Shown here: one piece after another, positions 23,868 to 37,840 of the stretch
How positions within the stretch are numbered: position 1 is the stretch's first letter
How the letters are laid out: each line of letters begins with the position of its first letter
Source of the DNA: Pseudoscleropodium purum
Lineage: Eukaryota > Streptophyta > Bryopsida > Hypnales > Brachytheciaceae
Direction of reading: 5' to 3'
Assembly (NCBI GenBank): GCA_963969395.1
Contig: OZ017801.1
Coordinates: 5,644,501 to 5,708,500, forward strand
DNA length: 64,000 nt
Notes under the pieces: model-generated
Told to the model about the DNA's origin: nothing
The model's input: the letters and a program-made list of their open reading frames with translations, nothing else
The model's database searches: none
Position numbers and translations under genes: made by a program

Positions 23868-26380
23868 GGTGCTTGAGTTATTTGCTTCTTTATAAAGTCT
23901 TTCTTTCATGTCTCAATCCTTTCTAATTCATTTACCCTTCAAAAGAGAACTGAATTCATGTTCTCGCTTGGTTAAACTTCATTAGTTTTTAATAATAACC
24001 CTTGAATGCCCAACCAACTATATATGATCAATTTGAAATTTTAGGCTCATTTTGGTGAGGATAATAAATTCCTTTGACCATTTAAAAAAATTCAGGCAAT
24101 TTTGAAGGTTAACTATTGAAAAAGGTAAACATTTGATCTTTGAGAGATCTTTGATGCCATATATGTCAATTAGTGGGAGTGTAAAGCTTGCTAATTTTAC
24201 TTCATTTCCCAACTTTGAGCAAAGTTTGCCAACTTCACTTGATTTGAGATCTAAAAACTTGTATTTGTCCATTTGCTTTGAAAATGGTTCCAATAGAAAG
24301 AGTGAAGTGTTTTAATGATTTTCACCATTGAAAATTGAAACATGCAAGTGTTGATTTGGAATTATTTGCACTTTAAATTTATTAAGAAATTGCTTTTCAA
24401 CAATTGCAAGGTGGATTGTGTAATGAATTTGATAGCTTTTCATGTGAAATTAAGTTTTTTGAAAGTGCATTTTGGTATGCTAACATAATTTGTAGTTGTT
24501 TGTCACTTCCAATCATGGAAATTTACGTGCAAATTTCTAAAACATTGTAGGGAGGAACAACATACTAAAAAAAAAGTACATTTCTCTTGTTATAACCTCA
24601 CAACTCCTATGCAATTTTGCACTCAAAATTAGTGAGCATACTAACAAGAAATCTCTTTAAACATCTATATAATAAGATTTTGAAATAAAAAACAACCTGC
24701 TTCATTGGATGTAACTATAAGCTCATGCTCTTTTTTCATAGTCAAAACACACATACTTGAAAAGGTTTGGGCATTTAGGGGTTTAAATACAAATTTCAAA
24801 ATTTAAATATTTCTCTCATGTAGTAATATATATATCTAGAATTTCTCTTCATATTTATATTTAAAAACATCTAAAAATGATTTATATGATTTTTCAAAGT
24901 AATTTTTTGCAAAAATCATAAAAATGATCAAAATTCTTAAAATAATATGAAATTATTAAGTAAAATGGAGGTAATAGCAATAAATATCATGGTATAATTG
25001 GTACACTATTTGAGCTTACACCAAGATAAATTTGATAGAAAAAGTTCAAAAGTGGTGTATTTTAAGCTTTCAAGATGTTACTTTCAAAGTATCACAAAAT
25101 TTAAAAAAAAAGTGGAATAGAAAATAAATTACTAGAGCTACATTTTCTTAGTTGAGCTTAAGAACTTTTAAAGTCAAAAACTATGTAAAAAGTCAAATTT
25201 GATTTTCAAAATGCCTCTTTGACTTGCATTGTTCTTTAAAGATTAATTATCCTTTCATGTACAATTGGGTCATATCATGTTTTTAAGTACTTTCCCAAAT
25301 TCTTTAGACTGATGGTACAAGAAATAAACTTGGTATATGATTTGGTATCAATTGTACTAGCATGGATAAATAGAAGTGGTCATTTGAACTGCACAATTAG
25401 TGTCGTAACACTAAAATTTAATTATTAGTGTAGTGGTCACTAGGACATTTGCTATGACCCTAAAATGTCTTCAAATTTTGTAAGTACTCAAATTTTGTCA
25501 AAATCAAATTGAATGGCTACTATCACTAATCAAATTTCATATTCTTGTTTTCAACTTGGATTAATATCCTACTCTAGTTGATAAATTTCAAAGCTATTGC
25601 AATTTTGAAGAATCTACAAGTGTTTAAGAAAATCCAAGGCTACATTATGGTTGCTTAGATACTTAGAGGTCAAGGCAACTGCATCTAATTGTGACCGATT
25701 TTTAAAACCAAGCCCTACACATTCTTGCCTAAAAGGTATATTTTATATTTATAAAAACACATGGTCGTTTTTGAATACTTGTTTTCACTTCACTTGAAAA
25801 TTTTATAGTTTATTCATACAAAGTCCAAAATTACATGCTAGGAGAATATAGAATCCACATTTGATTCAAAAATAATTCAAAAATAATAGGGACCATACAC
25901 ACATGCTTATTCTTATAATTTTAGGTGTAGGTACCTTATTTCATTTCTAATAGTTGTGCTCTATAAAAAAATGATATACAAAAAAAAAGATAAATAATAC
26001 AAGATGTGGAAGTAGGATTGATTAGTTTTGACTCCATATGGTAAAATGACTCACATGTGTATATATTATCGGTGTATGAGTGTTTATGTATATATTTAAT
26101 ATAAACTATGCTTCTTCAAATATTAAAATATTTCAAATAGTGATTATTGACCAATTATCATCTAGTTGTTGTCATTTATAGTCATCTACTTTCTTTCTAA
26201 ATTTTATTCAAATAATCACACTATTTAAATTACATTCATTCAAATTCGTGAGAGGGGATCTAATTTGCATTATTCAAACTCTCACTAATTGAATTCACTT
26301 GCATAGTAACTTACAATCTATTTCAAAAAAGAAAGTGAATTATGAATTAAAAGATTGGTTAGGTCCCAAGTTCATTGACC
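23868..26380. other. AT-rich intergenic DNA, no gene found
   Basis: Only short unrecognised open frames (24018-24315) are present. No border-marked repeat was found. Confidence 0.5.
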
Positions 26381-26841
26381 TTACCCTTAAAGGACCAATA
26401 TGCATTTTGGGTTGTACAGAAATTTCAAGCAGATTGCTATGAATAAAGATTTTTGTATTTTCAGTTGAAACTTTAATAGAAGGTGTGGACAAGGAATATT
26501 TTTGATATGTACTAAATTTCATGATATTTGAAAATATGAGTCAAAAGTTATGGCTTTATATATTATTTTTTGGGGTGGAAAAGTAGGCTTGTGAAGTACA
26601 ATTGTCCTACTTTTTGCAAGGCAAAAAAAAATTGATTTTAGTGAATTTGAATGCTTATATTTTGCAATCCATGTAGTGGAAATTTTTGAAATTTTTATGA
26701 CATGTTTTCAAATCAGTATACTACAGGATTGTATGGTTGTGTATGTCAAAAAAATTAAAAAAATTAAATGCTTGTACTAAAAATGGCAATTTTTGAATTG
26801 ATTTTTGGGTGAAAACATAGTCATGGAACTTTAGGAATTTA
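26381..26841 (+). mobile_element. TTAA element, family A, copy 3 (internally deleted, about 460 bp)
   Basis: The left end TTACCCTTAAAGGACCAA and the right end AACTTTAGGAATTTA are decayed. Internal landmarks of both ends are present (AAGGTGTGGACAAGGAATATT, TTTTGCAATCCATG, GAAAACATAGTCA) but the central half is missing. Confidence 0.6.
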
Positions 26842-28040
26842 GGTAGACAAGCCTATTACCACCCTATAATTTCTATGAATTTCTAAAGTGATTTGCCCTA
26901 AACTTATAAATGGAGTGGAGTCATAAACATCATGTTAAACAACCATAACCACCTTTTCATGTATTCAACGTTCACCATTAAAGGATTGACACCTTATCCT
27001 TTGTATTGATGTACGTGATTTTGTCAACAAAAAAAAATGGATTTGGATATTTTTTTGAACAAAATTGGGGCCCAAAGTAGGATGGCAGAATTGGCCTGGA
27101 CACCTGGTTTATCTTAGTTCCATATGAATAATGGCTATAGCTTCCATGTGGAGTCAAGGATCAACGAAGCCCACTATTTAATGCTGGAAAGTAGGAGTCT
27201 AATTTGTTTGGAGTTCCCATTCCACCATTGATCAGTGAGCTTCACCAACCCCCGACCAATGATCCTATAATGGATTCACAGTAATTAGCCAAATGTTCAT
27301 TTTTGGAAGATTTAAAAAAAAATTTACAATGAGGGCATGAAAAAATTTAAGTAGAAACCGAAAGCGAAATTTAGCCAGTTTTGGGAACGCTGCCCCCGAC
27401 TGCACATGGATGAGAACATGACTACCCATGCAGATAAAGAAACAACCTGATTTCATGAAACTGAGTAGACTTGGGAATGGCCGTAAAACCAGAATTTTGA
27501 ACCAACTGAAGTCCGAGAGAAACATGACAAACACTAAACTCCATGAACACTTGAATGTGGCCGTCACCATGCCGTCGCCGCCGCAATTTGCATGATTGTT
27601 TGATGAGAGTTTTTGGGTGTTTTTTTTCTGCGGAAAAGCGAGTGTGCATGTATGATATTGATGTTTCAGTTGGGTGCAATCATTCCGTGTATTAATAACA
27701 GAATTTCTTGCAAAGCTTCACAAAGTCAAAATTCAGATTCAGGAATCCGGAATCATCTGGAATTGTAATCGACTTGTAAGTCGTAACATTCTCGCAAAGG
27801 CGGCGGCACCCCTACCCAAGTAAATTTCCCTTTGGGGGGATGATGAATGAAATTAAAGTTTTAGACAATGTTTGTTTGAATAAATTTTTGTTCATTCCAA
27901 ATAACGCTTGAATTATTCAAAAGCAATCTTCTTCTTATGACCAATTTGATGATATTGAGTTAAATAATGTATTTGTACAAAGATATATTAAGAAAAAACT
28001 TTTGAAAAATTCAATATAGAATTTGAGGGAAGAAAAGATC

Positions 28041-28043
<3 letters not shown>
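26842..28043. other. Intergenic DNA, no gene found
   Basis: Around 27050-27840 is moderately GC-richer. Minus-strand frames at 27265-27570 and 27422-27679 show no known domain. Confidence 0.45.

Positions 28044-28129
<86 letters not shown>
28044..28129. repeat. (TC)n microsatellite, 43 units
   Basis: There are 86 uninterrupted bases of TC repeat, the longest simple repeat in the window. Confidence 0.98.
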
Positions 28130-28132
<3 letters not shown>

Positions 28133-28317
28133 TTTTTTGCTTTGAATTATCTAAACTTCAAGTTTCTACACTACAAAATTTGAATTTCTAATTTTTTGGA
28201 TTAAAAAATTGAGTTGAGAGTCTAAGGAAATTTTTTTTTTAAAAATACACTTAAATTTCACTTGTTAAAAAATTGTTAAGTAGAAGTAGGTTCTAGATTG
28301 AAGGAAAAACTAAATCA

Positions 28318-29247
28318 TTAATCCATAAAGGTTGGAGACTATGTTTCCACCAAAAATACTCCCAAACTGCCATTTCTGATACAAACACCAAATTCTAGAT
28401 GAAAAACATTTTTGGACACATTTAAACATATGATTTTGTAGTGAACTAGATTGAAAAGATGTAGAAAAAATTTCATAATTTTCCACTATGTAGATTTCAA
28501 GATATCAACGTTTGAAGTGACAAAAATCATTTTTTGGGCCCTATAAAAATATGGGCAACTGCACTTTATAAGGTCATATTTGTATGAAAAAATTTCCAAG
28601 ATGGTGGTGCTTCCTTGGATTCTTTCTTTAAAGAAAGTTGGCTACATTCTTGAAAACTTTTAGATCATTTGGATTGCACAATATATAGGAAAAAAATAGT
28701 AAGTAGAAAGAAGTACAAAGTGATTCAAAACTCTAAATTGTTAAGAATTTAATTATAAAATTGGAAAATTCCAATCCAAATATGGTAATGTAGTAATGAA
28801 CAATATACATTTTATTTTTTTATTTTTTTCAAAAAATATTAAAAATTGAGTTAAATAAAGGACTCCAAAGTTTATTTTTGAATAGAGAATCCATAACTAC
28901 CCACAAACTAGAATACCTCATAACTTTCATCTTGTAAATCAAAATGGAATGATTTAAAGCTTTCCACATACATATAAATCTAAAAAAACAAATTAAAAAT
29001 TTTTATTTTTGAAAAAAGTGATTTTTAAAGAAATTTTTGGTTGCCCGCTAAGCATTGAAAATTACATTTCATGCAATAACTTTTAAACCACATAGTCAAA
29101 AGTTATGAAAATTGTTGGTCCTTAAAGATACTCCTTGGGCACATATTATGTGAAAATTTATAAAAAAGAATGAAAACTCCAATCATAGTGAGTTGCCCAA
29201 AATCACTATGCTGCCAAAAGAATGCAATTTTGACCTTTAGGGGTTAA
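28318..29247 (-). mobile_element. TTAA element, family A, copy 4 (reverse orientation)
   Basis: It begins TTAATCCATAAAGG and ends TGACCTTTAGGGGTTAA, 930 bp. It aligns end to end with copy 1 in the same orientation (CTATGTTTCCACCAAAAATA, TAGATTTCAAGATATCAACG, CATAACTTTCATCTTG, CTATGCTGCCAAAAG). It faces copy 5 at 29990. Confidence 0.8.
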
Positions 29248-29989
29248 TAGCTCTAAGATGGAATTGAAAAACACCAATCTCAACGATGAGATTGTTCTAG
29301 CAAGAGATCTTAATCTTGTAATTTTTCATTAAAACTTGTTAATATTGAATTCAAAAATGAATCCTACAAGTTATTTTTTCAAGAAGATGCTTTGATTGCC
29401 CAAAAAACAAGATTGTCCATAACTTTTACATCACAAATTCAAATGGAATATACCAAAGCTTCCCATGTAGATACAATTACAATCTATGAGAAAAAAATTT
29501 AAAATTGTTTATTTGTTTGTGTGTATGTGATTCCCCAAACTAAATAAAAGGGATTATTGTACCATAACTTTTGTTCCCTCACACTAATTGAAATAAAAAT
29601 TATATTCCCCTAAAGCTTATGTGTTCTTCTATATATACAAAATGTTTTAGAAAATCACACCAAATATTGAGACCATAGAAGCTTGCTTGAAATCCATGTT
29701 TTATCCCAAAAGATTAACTTACAAGCAAATCCAATTTAGACAATTCATCATGTTCAATGGAGTGCCCAAGTTAAATGAAAACTTCCACTAAATGGTATAA
29801 TTGGCTTTTTTTTATTAGACCTGCCCAAAAGAACTATTTAGCTTGTTAATCATGATCTCACTTATTCCATAAACACTTATTTAACCTTTAAGCACCCAAT
29901 GCATGGTGCCTGAAATCCAGACGTGGAGGACCTACTTCCAATTAGAATGGTATTGTAGGTTTAGAAATGGAGTGTACAAAACTTGGTCT
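29248..29989 (-). repeat. Spacer between two inverted A copies, with a subfamily B fragment
   Basis: About 29248-29500 matches 15292-15530 (TAGCTCTAAGATGGAATT, CTCAACGATGAGATTGTTCT, TTTCAAGAAGATGCTTTGATT). The rest is AT-rich without a gene. Confidence 0.5.
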
Positions 29990-30943
29990 TTAACCCCTAG
30001 ACGCCTAAATTGCGTTTTTAATTTGGCAACATAGAAATTTTGGGTAGCTCACTACAAATGGATTTTTTCTTTTTTTTCATTGAAATTTTAACACAAGATG
30101 TGTCCAAGGAGTAGCTTTAAGGCCCAACAATTTTCATAACTTTTGACTATATAGTTAAAAAGTTATAGTATGATATGTACTTTTCATTACTCAATGGGCA
30201 ACTCGGATAGCAAAAGAAACTTCTTCAAAAATCACTTTTAAAAAAAATTTAAATTTGAAATTCGTTCTCTAGATTTATATATACTTAGTAAGCTTTGAAA
30301 CATTCTATTTTGATGAATGAATCAAAAGTTATGAAGAATTTTAGTTTGCGGGAGTTTCCGGGTTGCTATTGAATTTCTACTGGAAGACAAACTTTGAAGT
30401 CCTTTATTTAACTCAATTTTCAATATTTTTGGAAAAAAATTAAAAAAAATTGAGTGTATATTACAACATTACAACCATTTGGATTGGGATTTTCAATTTT
30501 CATAAATAAATTATTAACAATTTAGTATTTTGAATCACTCTCTATTTTATTCTACTTACTATTTTTTTCCTATATGTTGCATGATTCCAAATGATCTGAA
30601 AATTTTCAAGTATGTAGCCAACTTGACTTGAAAAATGAATTTAAAGAGTTTCAACCATTTTGGACATTCTTTTATACAAATTTGACCTTCTGAAGTGCAG
30701 CTGCCCGGATTTTTACAGGGTCAAAAAAAGGAAATTTGTCACTTCAAATGCTAACATCTTGCAATCTACACGGTAGAAATTTCTGAAATTTTTTTCACAT
30801 CTTTTCAAACAAGCTTACTACAAGATCCTATGGTTATATGTATCTAAATTTTATTTTATTTTCTAAATTTTGGTACATGTACTAGAAATGGTAGTTTGGA
30901 AGCAGTTTTGGTGAAAACATAGTCAAAACCATTTAGGGATTAA
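29990..30943 (+). mobile_element. TTAA element, family A, copy 5
   Basis: It begins TTAACCCCTAGACGCC and ends ACCATTTAGGGATTAA, 954 bp. Its closest partner in this window is the copy at 49877 (GGAGTAGCTTTAAGGCCCAA in both). It has no intact ORF. Confidence 0.8.
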
Positions 30944-33437
30944 AATCAAAAGTGGTTTTAGGCCCGGAGTTGAGGGGAATATTTGGAACCATTTTATTGT
31001 ATCAATCAAAAGATTATTATAGTCAAAGTAAGGTTGACATTCTTGCTAGGACATTTTAGAAGGCCAGATTTAGGAGGAGTTGGGGCACTTAGGGGTTAAG
31101 TTTATTTAAGCTTATGTTGGACCAACATTGGCATTAGATGCACACTCATGATTGCATTGGATATTGGAACAAAAGTGAAAGTGATTGTTGACATCTAGGA
31201 TGAGTTTGTATGTATGTAGCCAAAGCAAAAAGCACTATCTTTGGTGTTGAAGTAGGACTTGAATAAACATGATTTTAAACTTAGTGAGAAATGGCTCTTA
31301 TTGGTGAAAGACATAAACTAAGAAAGGATTGCAAATATCTTGATTTTCAAGTTCAAGTATTATGATCTTGCAATAGGTGAGATTATTGCATTTGAAATTC
31401 TTTTAAAATACATTATCTGATAAAGTAATTCAAAATATTTCATGGTTAAATTCATAAAATAAAAATAAAAACTATAGCATTGTTTTGAAAAAAGGCATTT
31501 GGAGCTATTTTAGAACTCAAATCACCAAAGAGCTTTGAAAGAGGTTAGAGAATTTATTAAGCTATGCAAGCACAATGGTCAATGGAAGGGGTTATGAGAT
31601 TCAAAATTCTACCTCAAATTCTTAACCAAACTTTGCTTGGAGCTTGTTAGTAGAACAAATTTTAAACATACAATTCATTGAGTATTAAATTGATACCTCT
31701 ATTATCTACTTTTATTAGGACATGCTTCTAAGTATACACTTATAGTTATTTGGTCTCTAAAAATGACATACTATATATTTCCTTCAAGAAAACAAATACA
31801 TAAGTGATTTTGTTCAAAATGAATTTGTATCATGCTTTTATTCAAGATTTATTTTTTAATTTTTAATTTATAGTTTATAACAAGGTTCTAACATCAAATT
31901 TGATCCAAAATTATATAAAATTTTTGGTTTTCTCTATAAGATTCTAAATCACTAGACAATAAATAAACTCCATTAATTCTAATATATTATATTCAAAATC
32001 TATATTGGTATTTTATTTATAATTCTCAATTCTAATAGTTAAAATTTGTTGAGATCAAGCAATATGAATAAGTTGAACGAACAATTGTGCAATAAGTCTA
32101 TAATTACTACTCAATGTTTCAATTGTGCAATTTGGTATACAAGTACTACCTCTTATTGCCAAGTTGTGATATAAATCTAAACAAAATCTAAAGCTCTAAA
32201 ACTAAATCATGTATTACTTTGTGTTTTAAATTGAGCATCTTAAAAAGTAACAAACACATAAATACTTTTAATTTCATGAAATTGGTATTTTGTGTTAATT
32301 TGCAAATAATTCACTTTCTTATCATATGGTAACATCTAAATATTTAAATGAGATATATAAATACCCAAAATATTGAAATTCTGAACCCCCTCAATATGTT
32401 TGCATCTTAGAATTATAATCTAGAATGTATCCTATTCTATAATTTGTATATTAGCCATGAAAAGTGATTTGGCACAAAGTATTTGTCCATTACATTTTCC
32501 AAAAGAGAAGAATGTAGAAGATAGTCAAAGAATCAAATGCCACCTAAAGAAACATCAAGAAGGCATAGGACCCCACTTTTGATATATTTCTAGTGTAGTG
32601 ATAATATTGTGTTTTCCTTTTTAGTTTTGACCTTTGAAACAAATGCTTTTATTACATGCTTTTGTTAAATTAGCAAAATTCAATGACTTTGGCACTTTTG
32701 AAAGGTGTGATCTAAGCAAATTTTCGTATTGGTCTCAATTTGGAATTGTAAAAACATAAGCCAAAGTAGACTAAAGAAATTATCCAAGAAAAGATCTATA
32801 TGAAGAATATGACTAATTCATTTTCCTAGTCTTTCTACCCCTTATTTCTTAGAACTTTTCATATGCAATTTTATAATTTTGATGCTTTGAATTGTACCAA
32901 TTTAACAAAATTGACCATAATAAGACATCTATTTTGTTGGAGCTAAAAAATATGTTCCTACGCAAAATAGATAATCTTTTGGCATAATAAAGATGGATTC
33001 CTCTAGATTGTTTTGGAATGCTAATTCATCACTTCATGTGAGTCCATGCATGAGAAAATTAAAATGATTGACCTATGACGTCCATTCCATTTTCCCCTAC
33101 AAGTCACCAATAGTTTACTATTCAATAGCTTTTATTGTCAACTTACTACAATACAAGTATGCATTTATAGCTGGTGCCATGCTTGAATAGTGATTATTAT
33201 TTTTCTTCCAAAATCAACACATTTGTTATTAATATTGTTTAACTTCTAAGTACTCATCTAAAGATTATAAGATTGCTTTAAAAGATTTATAGCTATATTT
33301 TTAAAAATCTTATTAAAAAAACACACATCTATATCATTGATTCGTGTGGAGCATTCTTTCTTCTTTCTATTAAAATACTATGTTTTTCTTGTTTTATTAG
33401 AATATTATATTTTTTCATCTGCTAGCTTACTCAATGA
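30944..33437. other. AT-rich intergenic DNA, no gene found
   Basis: No open frame of note, no defined repeat border and no RNA-gene motif was seen. Confidence 0.5.
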
Positions 33438-34163
33438 ATACTTATTGGATGAAGTGCACTTTTCACAACATTCATTATCCACCTAGTATATAGAGTAGTA
33501 GATTGGCTAGTTGCACCCTAATAGCTCCAAAAGAAATCTTCTAGCCATTGGCCAAAATTATACAAAGCAAAATTGCACTATGTTTAAACATTTGTGTACA
33601 TATAAATGTTCAACTTTCCCACCTCTACTTGGGAAATGCATGTTGTGCCACAAGTCAAGGATTGGTGTTGCAAAGCAATATCATTATAGTGATATGTCCA
33701 TTAATTTGTTATTATGCCTATTTGCAATTCCTAAATGATACATATTGGCCTTTACAAAGATCAGATTTAGCATAATTAAGCATTTTTTTTGTCAAAAATT
33801 GTAGCATGTCATCTATTCATTTGTGATAGGTTTAGAGTGACCTGAACCTTTGAAAAGCTGAAGAGAAAATTGAATTTTGACATGTCCTTGTTGATCTTCC
33901 CCATTTAGTAGAGTAAAATATAATAAAAATCATTAAATCCATCCATCAACTTTCATTAGAGAAAAAATGGAGCCTCTACAAAGCTGCTAGAGTTGGACCA
34001 ATAATCCAAATATAAAATTAAAATTTTTTTGAAAAAAATAGAATTCATTTTTTATTTGGACCTTTGGGGTATTTGGATGCAACTAGCCAATCTACTACTT
34101 TATATACTAAGTGGATATTGAATGTTGTGAAAACTGAAAAGTACACTTCATCCAATAAGTATA
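33438..34163. mobile_element. Element with long inverted arms (about 80 bp each), 726 bp
   Basis: The left arm (33438-33518) carries TACTTATTGGATGAAGTG, CACAACATTCATTATCCAC and TAGTAGATTGGCTAGTTGCA. The right arm (34078-34163) is its reverse complement with a 6-bp indel and few mismatches. The interior holds two overlapping 75-codon open frames with no known domain. It is probably a non-autonomous DNA transposon; family and target duplication are undetermined. Confidence 0.65.
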
Positions 34164-34199
34164 TCTCCCAAATCAATATTAATGTATCCTTCTATTAAG

Positions 34200-34420
34200 T
34201 TAGGTTTTTTGTTTTTTGTTTGTTACGTTGAAATCTCCCAGACTGTATGTCTTTTGTTTGCATGTTTAGTATAGTCGGAAAGCCCTCAGCAAGGAGGGGT
34301 GTGTGAGCTTGGTTTCGTAGCCTTCAAGCCTAGGGTGTGAAAGTTATTGAATTTTGAATTTTTATGAATTAAAAAAAAAATTCTTTTATTTTGACCGATG
34401 GGATACACTAGTCTATTCTC
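34200..34420 (+). repeat. Dispersed repeat family F, copy 2
   Basis: It contains TTTTGTTTTTTGTTTG, GGAAAGCCCTCAGCAAGGAGG, GTGTGAAAGTTATTGAATTT and TTTATTTTGACC, shared in order with the 40010 copy. Confidence 0.55.
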
Positions 34421-37194
34421 AAAGAAACTACTCTATAAAATCTATCCAAAAACTTTAATCCTATGTAATTTTTGCATAAGGCACCCAAAATTGATTCGTT
34501 TTTTTGATTCATTAGAAGTCTCTTTAAATTTTAGCAAACCAAAATATTTTTAAAAACAAATTCTCAGTTGAAAAACTGTAGATTTTAGGTGTCCCTACCA
34601 TAGATGCAATTTGACCTGCGGATTTGACTTGCCCGTCGAGGACGTCGAGGGAGTCGAGGCAAACGACGTCCGACGGAGACGGAAATCCCCGCATTCCGAT
34701 CAACCCTTGGAATCTCGTTTCTTTGTCGATTGCAGCGCTTTGGTAGCGACGAGAATAGCTTGAATTGGGTTGTTTTTCCTTCTCTCTCTTTCCGGGGGAT
34801 TAGGTATGACTTGAATTAGAAATCTGGAATGATAATCGCACGGGAGGGTGATACTGTTTCGGAACTTGAACGGAAATGATGAACCTCTCTCTCTCTCTCT
34901 CTCCATATATAGCAATTTCCAAAGTCAAACCCAAAGCTATGTACGTGGCAACCTCAAGTGCCGATAACACGATTAAAATGAACCCCAGTCCCAAGAATTG
35001 ATTCTCGCTTGATTCATCAACAGAATAAGGAAAAACTTCGCTTACTTTACTTAACGTTACCTTCCCCAAATATAAACTGCCGGCAATCGAAGGAAAGGTT
35101 ACCGCATTAGTCGACATGCTTTCATATTTTGCAGATAAGCTTTAGTTTTGGGAGAATTGGGACAAGCGACAATCAATGGAGAGGGTTTTGCAGGTTTGCG
35201 TGCGCCATAGCACGCACGTACGGGTTGTATTCGTTTTGGGAAATGAATGACTGGAAAGTGAGACTGGCTTATTACAGCCTGTGTTGGTGAGTGTGTTTGG
35301 TTCCTAATTCCGAAAGAGAACAAAGCATGACACACAAATTGACAACTAAGAAATCTAAAGTAGTAGCATCAACCTGATCAACACGGTCATCCGTCTCTAA
35401 TTAAATCTTGCGTGCATACTACCTGATTGATCAGATTCGGCGAGGATCTATAAAATCTGCATTTATAATTGGGCTAATTTTACTTTACTGTGGGCACTGG
35501 GCAGCTTGATTTTTGTTTCTCAGGCGCGCGCGCGTGCTGGAACTTGTGTCGGTTCTTCGCAAAGGGGGGCGGATACATTACCTTATGTGTTGCCGTCACC
35601 GGCCAATGCGGCGGCCGTAGTAAGATATAGCAGTTGTGATAATAAACTTCTTAAGTTAGATCATTCAGGTAATAATCTTTTTTTAACAGATGGGTGGCCA
35701 TAGATATGAAGGAAAAAACCCTCACGGAAAGCCAGACTGGGCAGTTCAATTGCGGGTTGTGGAATGTTGCAGAAACAAAATCAAATTCTAGGAAACCTGC
35801 AAAAACTTCCTTGCAATTATGTACACGTGGTGACTGTGTACTTCGAATCTTCTGTGCAATGAAAGTCCTTCCACTTGTTGCAAAAAAACAAAGAAAAATT
35901 TGTGTATGTACACGCTACATGACGCTACCGTATGGGCTTGACGAAAAAAGCTCCATGATTAGCTCCCTCCACAGACATTACTCGAAGTTTGTAGATTTCC
36001 TTCCGCATTGTAAGTTACTTAACCGTGTTGGTGAGAAAAATTGTCCGTCTCTCTCTCCCCCAAAAGCTCCGCTCTGCTAAACTTAGTAAACAGAATCTCA
36101 CTGTGACTGCAGTAGCAATTCGGTGTGGAAACGGAACCGAGCATCACCACCCCTGGCTCTTGCAAGATGCGCTTTACTAGACACTCATCAGTTCTGGTAT
36201 CATCAAGAGGATGAATGCGGCGTCCTACAAATAGATGAATAAAGTAAAGTAAAGTAGGTAAAATGATCATGTCTATGTTGTTGAGGGAATATACTTATTA
36301 ATTGCCATTCAATTCGAAAGCAGTCTAATGAAAAGTTTTACTTATTTTTTTATTCTTTTTTATTCTTTTCAGGAACGAATTCATTGCAAATATTCGGATG
36401 AAAGTTTGGGGAATTGGGGATCATCATTCAATTCGCTTGGAAAATGAGATGATGGTTCTGCAAATTAAGTTATGTGGGCTTTACAATGTCAACGATTCCT
36501 ACTTTGGTCTTCACTTTTCTTTGGGAGAGGGGACACAATTAAACACCTTAAGCCATCATTTAAAAAAAATTAATTAAGTCATCATTTCTCAGTTTTCATT
36601 TAAAAAAAAAATGAAGACATCATCACAAACAGTGACCTGGCATTATAGCTGGAAATATACCAATATTCGTTTCTTTTCGTTATAGCACAAAGGTATGAAA
36701 TGATTCCAATCATTTAGCAAAATTGCAAACATTACAATAAAGTAGTGAGGTAAATAACACCCCATAGAATATCTTCTGTTAGGTAGACTCAGGGCTTTCT
36801 TTTTTTTACTTTTTCAGAAAGTGCCAAGATGTCCATCACTAATTTTTTTGGTGAAGCACTGTATTTCTACATTCATCCAGCTTTTGGACCATTACTCTAA
36901 AGCATTTGTCAATTTTATCCATGCACTTTTTTCGTCCAAATTTGGCAATTTCATCCACATTTTACATAGAAATGGAAAATTTATGGTGAAAAAGAGATTA
37001 CTTTTATTTGGCAAAAAGTAGAGATTTATTTTGAAATGGTCCACTGTGACCCCATGGTACCAAAAAAAAGGTTGGGTAGATTGTATAAGTAATTATAGAA
37101 TTGGTGATACAATACACCTATACTTTAAATGAGGTTATGTTTTGTTTCTTACAATGAGATTTCTAGATCCGTGCGTCTTCCAATCATGTTTATG
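34421..37194. other. Intergenic DNA with a GC-richer stretch (34610-36280), no gene recognised
   Basis: A CT microsatellite lies at 34885-34903. A 128-codon open frame at 35694-36080 (+) begins with ATG but has no recognised domain, no obvious introns and no homolog I know. I do not call it. A short GC-alternating run (CGCGCGCG) lies near 35524. Confidence 0.4.
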
Positions 37195-37300
37195 ACACTG
37201 TTGGAAAGCTTTAGACTACAAGGAGGGGACACCGGACTTTGTTTCATAGCTTTTGGACCTACAATGTGAAAGAGGTTTAAAAAACTTTGACCATGTAGAT
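37195..37300 (+). repeat. Dispersed repeat family F, copy 3 (short)
   Basis: GGAAAGCTTTAGACTACAAGG, AGGGGACACC, TTTGTTTCATAGCTTTTG and ATGTGAAAG follow the family order. The copy is partial. Confidence 0.4.
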
Positions 37301-37840
37301 TATAAGATATTACGGAGTAGCATTTATGGAAAATTTTAATATGCTTCTTTTTATTCGAATTTATATTAAATTATGAGAATTTAAATCCTCTTCAATTAAA
37401 ATTTTGCATAATAGGTAATTGGTATTAAAAAACCTTTATGGTGGAGAATTGAGCTGAGAGTTTAAAGGAAAATATTTTAAAAACAACAACTTGATCTTCG
37501 ATTTTTATCTCAATTTTTATCTCAATTTTAAAAAAAAAATTTATTGCTTGAGTTTCAATATTTTTTTTTTCTCGAAATTTTTTATTTATAGCGACCAATT
37601 GAAATAAAAATCTAATATGTTCTCTGATATTTAAAAAAAATTTTAAATCATGCAAAAAATTTGAGATTACACATACCTACCCAAACATTCATTGCCTCTC
37701 ATTGGATAATAATCCTTTAGTGATTACATTATACTCAATTAAATTCAATGCTTAACATATATATGTTTTGTATCTTTCTTAGTTCTAAATAGTGCACAAT
37801 AGAATGAAACATTGATTTCATGTATTAGTCTATGTTTTAT
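37301..37840. other. AT-rich intergenic DNA, no gene found
   Basis: This is AT-rich sequence with homopolymer runs. Nothing is supported here. Confidence 0.5.

Noticed and set aside
35694..36080. 128-codon ATG frame
   Set aside because: No recognisable family, no promoter-like context and no splice pattern. It could be chance in a GC-richer stretch.
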